A DNA stretch of 10,077 nucleotides, from assembly GCA_900769955.1 (NCBI GenBank), contig CAAGIP010000172.1, positions 1 to 10,077 on the forward strand, given 5' to 3'. The notes beneath the pieces were generated by a model. That model saw only the letters and a program-made list of their open reading frames with translations, ran no database searches and was not told the DNA's origin. Both the position numbers and the translations under genes were made by a program. Below are positions 5,965 through 10,077 of this stretch, in pieces; within the stretch, counting starts at the first letter, position 1, and each line of letters starts with the position of its first letter. The DNA is from Spirochaetia bacterium (lineage in GTDB: Bacteria; Spirochaetota; Spirochaetia; Sphaerochaetales; Sphaerochaetaceae).

Positions 5965-8864
5965 TTCCTGTCCTCCAGTGCTGCCAGCAGGGACCTGAGT
6001 CTTATCCTGACAGCTCCCACGTTGGTTATCTCATCTATCTTAATCTGTGTGTAGATCCTGTCCTTTTCCCTGAGGATGCTCCTGACTTCATCAGTCGTGA
6101 CGGCATCAAGGCCGCAGCCGAAGGAAACGAACTGCACGAGGTCCATGTCATCCTGTCCCGTCACGTACCTGGCTGCATCGTAGAGCCTTGCATGGTATGT
6201 CCACTGGTTGAGGACGTTCACATCATGCCTCGGGGACAGCACGCTTACCGAGTCTTCCGTGATCACGGAGCAGCCGAGGCTGGTGACAAGGCGGTCTATA
6301 CCGTGGTTCGTTTCCTCGTCCACGTGGTATGGGCGTCCTGCGAGCACGAGAATGTGCCTTCCTTCCTCCCTTGATTTTTTCACGATCTCCTCTGCCTTAC
6401 GTGATACCTTCTCATGGTAGCTCCTGAGCTCTTCATATGCTTTTCCGGTTGCCTTTTTCACATCCTTCCTCGGAAGACCGAATGTTTCGGAAATTCTCCT
6501 GATGAAGTGCTTTTCGTTATCAAGGGAAAGGTATGGGATCAGGAGACGGCTCTGTCCCGTATCCTGATTTGCCCTTATCACTTCACCGTAGTAAGCGACG
6601 ACGGGACAGTTGAAGTGGTTGTTTCCCTTCTCCTCGTCAACGTTGTACGTTGATGAGGGATAGAAGATGATGTCTGCTCCCTTTTCCTTTAACAGGGCGA
6701 TGTGTCCGTGCATCAGCTTTGCCGGGAAGCACACCGTATCACTGGGCATGCTGCTCTGTCCGAGCGTGTAGACATCCCTGTTTGACGTGCCGCTCACGAT
6801 TACCTTATAGCCAAGCTCCGAAAAGAGAGTGTGCCAGAAGGGAAGAAGCTCATACATTCCCAGTGCCAGCGGAAGTCCGATTGACTCCCTCGTGCTTCCC
6901 GTGGGCTTTGTCTCATATTCATGGATGAGCTTCTGTTTGTAAGTGTAGAGGTTGTACTCATCGTTTCTGCCGCCATCCTTTGAGACCGGACGGTCACAGC
7001 GGTTACCGCTTATGAGCCTCCTGTCAAGGAAGCTGTTGATCGTGAGCAGACAGTGATTCGTGCATCCTTTGCATGTTGTGTTCGTTACTTTGTGGCTGAA
7101 CTCATCGAGCTCTTCCTTTGAAAGGATCGTGCTTGCTGTCTTTCCATCCCTGTCGGCACGTTTTTTCGCATGGAGCGCAGAACCGAAGGCTCCCATGAGT
7201 CCTGCTATGTTGGGCCTGATCACTTCGTGTCCCATCTCGAGTTCGAAGGCCCTTAACACTGCGTCATTCAGGAATGTTCCGCCCTGACAGACGATGTTCT
7301 TCCCGAGAGCATCGGCACTTGATGCCCTTATTACTTTGTATATCGCATTCTTGACGACCGAAATCGCAAGACCTGCAGAGATGTCCTCTACCGAGGCTCC
7401 GTCCTTCTGTGCCTGTTTGACAGATGAGTTCATGAAGACGGTACACCTTGAACCGAGTTCCACAGGCGCCTTGGCATCTATTGCCCTGCGTGCGAAGTCG
7501 GAAACGCTGACACCCATTGCCTCTGCAAAGGTCTGGAGGAATGAACCGCACCCTGATGAGCACGCTTCATTGAGGAATATATCATCAATTACCCCGTCCC
7601 TGATCCTGAAGCATTTGATGTCCTGTCCTCCGATGTCGATTATGAAGTCGACGTCGGGACGGAAGAACTTCGCACCCAGGAAGTGGGCCTGCGTTTCAAC
7701 AAGGGAGTAATCGAGACGGAAGGCTGTCTTAAGAAGGTCTTCACCGTACCCGGTGGAAGCCGCCGCCCTGATTTTTATGTATGGAAATTCCTCATAGAAT
7801 GCATTGAGGAACGAGCTTACGGCCTGAACAGGATTTCCGTTGTTTGGAGAGTACCTTGTGAGAAGGAGCTTTCCTTCCTCACTGATGAGGCACATCTTGA
7901 TCGTTGTTGATCCGGCATCGACACCGAGGTATGCATTACCCTTGTATGCTGCGGGATCGGTACTTTCCACGGTTGCCCTGACATGACGCTCCTTAAAGGC
8001 ATTGTAAGCATTCTCATCCTCAAAGAGGGGAGCAAGCTGATTGAAGTTTCCCTTACCGCTGTACGATCTGATCAGGGAGATGACTTCATCGATCGTCAGC
8101 TTTGTTTCGGTGGGAGACAATGCCGCACCGAGAGCCACATAATAAAGCGAGTTTTCAGGGCATATTCCGGTAAGCCCGAGTTCCCGGTCAAAGAAGTATC
8201 TGAGACGGGACAGGAAGGTTAGGGGACCTCCGAGGTAAACCACGTTTCCTTCAATTCTTCTTCCCTGTGCAAGTCCCGCTATGGTCTGGTTGACGACGGC
8301 CAGCAGGATTGATGATGCTATGTCCTCAACCTTTGCTCCCTGGTTGATGAGCGGCTGTATGTCAGACTTAGCAAATACTCCGCAGCGCGATGCGATGGTG
8401 TATGTCTGTGTTGATTTCTTTGAGTAGTAGTCAACTTCATCACGCCCTATTCCAAGCAGTGTTGCCATCTGGTCGATGAACGCGCCGGTTCCGCCCGCGC
8501 ATGTACCGTTCATCCTGACTTCAAGACCGTTCTTCAGGAAAAGGATCTTTGCATCCTCTCCGCCCAGTTCTATGATCGTATCGGTTTCCGGGATGTATTC
8601 TTTCGCCGCAACCCTGGTGGCGTATACTTCCTGCACGAAGTTTATCCCGCATTCGGTCGCTACACCCATTCCTGCCGATCCGGAGATGGACAGTGTGACT
8701 TTTTCATCTCCCGCATACGGCCTTACGGCCTCGAGCATCTCGGCACTCTTCTGTTTTATCTGGGAGAGATGTCTCTGGTAATCAGTGAAAAGTATTTCTT
8801 TTTTATCATTCAGCAGGACAATCTTTATGGTGGTTGACCCTACATCAATGCCCAAGTGTAACAT
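5961..8864 (-). CDS. Acyl-CoA dehydratase activase-related protein, two tandem BadF/HgdC ATPase domains plus DUF2229-like region
   Basis: 967 residues, cytoplasmic. The first ASKHA ATPase domain starts at residue 3 (GIDVGSTTIKIVL) and carries NGTCAGGTG (C122) and SRCGVF (C161). The second starts near 312 (YLGVDAGSTTIK) and carries EACSSGCGSF (C435) and SRCTVF (C474). Both Cys pairs are 39 apart, as are the [4Fe-4S] ligands C127/C166 of HgdC as I recall, so each half can supply the two ligands that normally come from each monomer of a dimer. A cluster C598-x2-C601-x3-C605 with C623 follows, possibly Zn or Fe-S. A DUF2229-like region spans about 660-870 (CFPAKLMHGHI with C712, LAGRPYHVDEE), and FGCG holds C917. 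The family uses ATP hydrolysis to push a low-potential electron into a dehydratase-type partner, here the downstream gene. The ATG at 8864 has no Shine-Dalgarno, and a TTGACA lies 30 bases upstream. Confidence 0.9.
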   Translation of the reverse strand: MLHLGIDVGSTTIKIVLLNDKKEILFTDYQRHLSQIKQKSAEMLEAVRPYAGDEKVTLSISGSAGMGVATECGINFVQEVYATRVAAKEYIPETDTIIELGGEDAKILFLKNGLEVRMNGTCAGGTGAFIDQMATLLGIGRDEVDYYSKKSTQTYTIASRCGVFAKSDIQPLINQGAKVEDIASSILLAVVNQTIAGLAQGRRIEGNVVYLGGPLTFLSRLRYFFDRELGLTGICPENSLYYVALGAALSPTETKLTIDEVISLIRSYSGKGNFNQLAPLFEDENAYNAFKERHVRATVESTDPAAYKGNAYLGVDAGSTTIKMCLISEEGKLLLTRYSPNNGNPVQAVSSFLNAFYEEFPYIKIRAAASTGYGEDLLKTAFRLDYSLVETQAHFLGAKFFRPDVDFIIDIGGQDIKCFRIRDGVIDDIFLNEACSSGCGSFLQTFAEAMGVSVSDFARRAIDAKAPVELGSRCTVFMNSSVKQAQKDGASVEDISAGLAISVVKNAIYKVIRASSADALGKNIVCQGGTFLNDAVLRAFELEMGHEVIRPNIAGLMGAFGSALHAKKRADRDGKTASTILSKEELDEFSHKVTNTTCKGCTNHCLLTINSFLDRRLISGNRCDRPVSKDGGRNDEYNLYTYKQKLIHEYETKPTGSTRESIGLPLALGMYELLPFWHTLFSELGYKVIVSGTSNRDVYTLGQSSMPSDTVCFPAKLMHGHIALLKEKGADIIFYPSSTYNVDEEKGNNHFNCPVVAYYGEVIRANQDTGQSRLLIPYLSLDNEKHFIRRISETFGLPRKDVKKATGKAYEELRSYHEKVSRKAEEIVKKSREEGRHILVLAGRPYHVDEETNHGIDRLVTSLGCSVITEDSVSVLSPRHDVNVLNQWTYHARLYDAARYVTGQDDMDLVQFVSFGCGLDAVTTDEVRSILREKDRIYTQIKIDEITNVGAVRIRLRSLLAALEDRK

Positions 8865-8871
8865 ACTATGA

Positions 8872-8900
8872 AAAATGACGCTTGTTGGTCATTTTGTCAA
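8872..8900 (-). promoter_or_regulatory. Candidate promoter of the activase operon
   Basis: On the minus strand a perfect TTGACA (8900-8895) is followed 17 bases later by CATTTT (8877-8872), a weak -10 with 3 of 6 matches. If used, initiation falls at about 8865, just before the ATG at 8864, and the mRNA would lack a leader, which would fit the absence of a Shine-Dalgarno. The weak -10 keeps confidence moderate. Confidence 0.4.
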
Positions 8901-8923
8901 CAGAAAGTCTGTTTTTTTATAAG
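8894..8923 (+). promoter_or_regulatory. Candidate rightward promoter, back to back with the activase promoter
   Basis: TTGTCA (8894-8899), an 18-base spacer and TATAAG (8918-8923) match consensus at 10 of 12 positions. The -35 overlaps the opposite-strand TTGACA because ttgtcaa reverse-complements to ttgacaa. It would give a leader of about 290 bases before the nitroreductase gene. The area is AT-rich, so chance matches are possible. Confidence 0.35.
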
Positions 8924-9103
8924 TAAATGTTTTTATTGAAAAGAACTGTAGGTTAAAATCTTTTAAAAACGGAAAATAATGGATGTGTCAGGAAAAGTAT
9001 TAGCGCAAGCAAATATCATCTTTGTAACACAATTCGGAATCTGTGATGACAGGAAAATGTTCCATCATGTTTTTCATGCCGCTGAACTTTTCTTTTTCCG
9101 ATG

Positions 9104-9112
9104 TGCTATCAT
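9104..9112 (+). promoter_or_regulatory. Possible extended -10 promoter of the nitroreductase gene
   Basis: TGCTATCAT is an extended -10 (TGn then TATCAT, 5 of 6). The -35 region is poor (tgaact, 18 bases upstream). It would start transcription near 9119, giving a leader of about 98 bases. This is a weak prediction. Confidence 0.25.
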
Positions 9113-9202
9113 GGTTTACGAGGGAGGGAGAAGAGACGGCGGTACTGCTGATGCTTTATGCTGTTTCATTGGCATTCCTGATCACCCGAAGCTTACTGAC
9201 AG

Positions 9203-9208
9203 AAGGAG
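9203..9208 (+). promoter_or_regulatory. Ribosome binding site that sets the nitroreductase start
   Basis: aaggag ends eight bases before the ATG at 9217. This fixes the start there rather than at the in-frame GTG at 9043, 58 codons earlier, which has no comparable site. Confidence 0.8.
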
Positions 9209-9216
9209 CTGTTGCA

Positions 9217-9876
9217 ATGGATATGACTGAATTGATGAAGAGCCGTCATTCGGTTCGCAGGTTTCTGGACAAACCTCTGGATGCCGGAGCTGTCACGATC
9301 CTTGAAAAGGAGATCGAAGAGGTCAACAGGATAAGCGGGCTGGCGATTCAGCTGGTTCTGAATGAGCCTGATGCATTTCAGGCCGGAAAACCTTCCTATG
9401 GAAAGTTCAGTTGCTGCAGAAACTACATCGCACTGGCAGGCGTAAAGGGGGAAGACGGGATGATCGGGTACTATGGGGAAAGGCTTGTGCTTAAGGCCCA
9501 GGAGCTCGGGATCAATTCGTGCTGGGTTGCCATGAGTTTTAAAAGGAAAAAAGCAAAGGTCAGCCTGAAAGATGGCGAGAAACTGTACATGGTCATTGCC
9601 CTTGGGTATGGGGAAAGTCAGGGGAATGAGCATAAATCAAAGGAATTGACTGCCGTCTCTGACTATAGTGATGGGGACCCGGAGTGGTACAGGAAGGGGC
9701 TGGAAGCGGCCCTTACCGCACCGACTGCGCTGAATCAGCAGAAGTTCAGGTTCAGCAGAACCGGTAACAGGGTTGAGGTAAAAGCAGGGCTTGGCTTCTA
9801 TACCGGAGTTGATCTCGGAATCGTGAAGTATCACTTTGAGCTCGGATCGGGAAAAGGCAGGGAAATCTGGGTATGA
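9217..9876 (+). CDS. Nitroreductase family protein (TM1586 type)
   Basis: 219 residues, a usual length for the family; probably an FMN-dependent NAD(P)H oxidoreductase of the cytoplasm. The N-terminus has the classic SRHSVRRFLDKPL, whose arginines bind the flavin phosphate. The central GYYGERLVLKAQELGINSCWV and the ALGYGESQGNEHKSK segment fit the subgroup modelled on Thermotoga maritima TM1586. So do the late TAPTALNQQKFRF and VDLGIVKYHFELG motifs. The physiological substrate is not known for this subgroup. The start is chosen by the ribosome site at 9203. It diverges from the activase operon and stands alone, converging on the partial gene at 9937. A 7-bp hairpin spans its stop codon. Confidence 0.9.
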   Translation: MDMTELMKSRHSVRRFLDKPLDAGAVTILEKEIEEVNRISGLAIQLVLNEPDAFQAGKPSYGKFSCCRNYIALAGVKGEDGMIGYYGERLVLKAQELGINSCWVAMSFKRKKAKVSLKDGEKLYMVIALGYGESQGNEHKSKELTAVSDYSDGDPEWYRKGLEAALTAPTALNQQKFRFSRTGNRVEVKAGLGFYTGVDLGIVKYHFELGSGKGREIWV

Positions 9877-9882
9877 CCCAGA
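9866..9882 (+). repeat. Perfect hairpin across the nitroreductase stop codon
   Basis: tctgggt (9866-9872) and acccaga (9876-9882) are perfect reverse complements around the triloop atg. The TGA stop (9874-9876) lies in the loop and arm. No T-tract follows on the plus strand. On the minus strand a moderately T-rich stretch follows, so it could help end the convergent gene's transcript. Confidence 0.4.
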
Positions 9883-9911
9883 CCAAAATGTGATATGGTG
9901 TGCTGAGGGGT

Positions 9912-9936
9912 GGGAGTCCCCCTCTCCAGGGCTCCC
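9912..9936. terminator. GC-rich hairpin between convergent genes, possible weak terminator
   Basis: gggag-t-ccc (9912-9920) pairs with gggctccc (9929-9936), leaving one bulged T and an 8-base loop. This gives eight G-C-rich pairs. The plus-strand tail is only ttattt, and on the minus strand no T-run follows. Its place between convergent stops suggests termination, but it lacks a proper U-tract. Confidence 0.4.
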
Positions 9937-10077
9937 TTATTTCAGTGCCATGTTGTTCTGCTCTGCGATCTTAAGAAACTCATCCACGGTGATGCCGATG
10001 TCTTGAGCGGCTTCCTCCAAAGTATCAGCACCTTTCCGGATGTATTTGATCTTCTCAATGACACGTCCGATGATTAA
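9937..10077 (-). CDS. C-terminal 46 residues of an unidentified protein, helix-turn-helix-like tail
   Basis: The frame is open from the window edge to a TAA at 9939-9937, with no plausible start inside, so the 5' part lies beyond 10077. The fragment is helical and charged; TLEEAAQDIGITVDEFLKI looks like a helix-turn-helix pair in which a Gly makes the turn. Similar tails end various DNA-binding and Rpn/PD-(D/E)XK transposase-like nuclease proteins, but the match is too short to assign. It converges on the nitroreductase gene, with 60 bases between the stops. Confidence 0.6.
   Translation of the reverse strand, partial: LIIGRVIEKIKYIRKGADTLEEAAQDIGITVDEFLKIAEQNNMALK

Larger units (their letters stand above)
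8924..9216 (+). other. Intergenic stretch upstream of the nitroreductase; no convincing gene
   Basis: Together with 8865-8923 this makes a 352-base divergent gap. A rightward ORF at 8979-9230 (83 codons) has no clear ribosome site, an odd Cys/His-rich composition, and overlaps the well-supported start at 9217, so I do not call it. The nitroreductase frame is open upstream to a GTG at 9043 and encodes a hydrophobic stretch there, but it also lacks a ribosome site. The stretch tgatgacaggaa...ttccatca (about 9044-9067) can form a bulged hairpin. I see no known riboswitch. Confidence 0.5.

Noticed and set aside
7294..7710. A 138-codon plus-strand ORF inside the activase gene
   Set aside because: It is the reverse-strand shadow of the second ATPase domain, with no ribosome site.
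8979..9110. Riboswitch or T-box in the nitroreductase leader
   Set aside because: Only short 4-5 bp pairings are visible, with no recognisable conserved core.
8979..9230. An 83-codon ORF in the divergent gap
   Set aside because: It has weak or no ribosome site, an implausible composition, and overlaps the nitroreductase start in another frame. It is kept only as part of the intergenic description.

Overview
The window most resembles an anaerobic bacterium, perhaps a spirochaete. This is an inference of modest confidence. It rests on a tryptophanyl-tRNA synthetase with an iron-sulfur-type cysteine set, an oxygen-sensitive type of acyl-CoA dehydratase activase, a flavin nitroreductase, and a run of fast-evolving secreted beta-rich proteins. 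There are no tRNA or rRNA genes, CRISPR arrays or recognisable insertion sequences.

Layout. Bases 1-651 hold the 3' two-thirds of trpS, closed by a clear intrinsic terminator. A 188-base gap carries two inverted repeats and a near-consensus sigma-70-type promoter (TTGACA, 17-base spacer, TATTAT). This promoter sits so close to the next ATG that the mRNA is predicted to be leaderless. Bases 840-4547 are a compact rightward operon of five genes I cannot name. All five encode proteins with N-terminal signal peptides. The four small ones are 178-238 residues and the last is 424. All end in a similar beta-strand-like tail (G-x-[YF] followed by alternating hydrophobics). Junctions are short or overlapping, and an intrinsic terminator follows. 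The operon is more AT-rich than its flanks in sampled lines. It is the best candidate here for an undescribed system, probably an extracytoplasmic or surface structure.

Bases 4548-4713 are a convergent intergenic region. It has one terminator for each strand, plus a 10-base perfect complement of the usual 16S rRNA 3' tail. On the plus strand this element precedes a 7-codon ORF; on the minus strand it is an anti-Shine-Dalgarno sequence in the 3' UTR of the next operon.

Bases 8864-4714 (minus strand) are a two-gene, ATGA-overlapping operon. The first gene is a 967-residue protein with two tandem BadF/HgdC-type ATPase domains, a cysteine motif and a DUF2229-like region. The second is a 416-residue protein resembling 2-hydroxyacyl-CoA dehydratase subunits. 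As I recall, these parts are often fused in one protein of about 1400 residues. No obvious substrate-pathway gene lies nearby, so the reaction is unknown.

Bases 8865-9216 are a divergent intergenic region with possible back-to-back promoters sharing one -35 sequence. A 219-residue TM1586-type nitroreductase follows at 9217-9876. The window ends with the C-terminus of an unidentified minus-strand gene (9937-10077) that has a helix-turn-helix-like tail.
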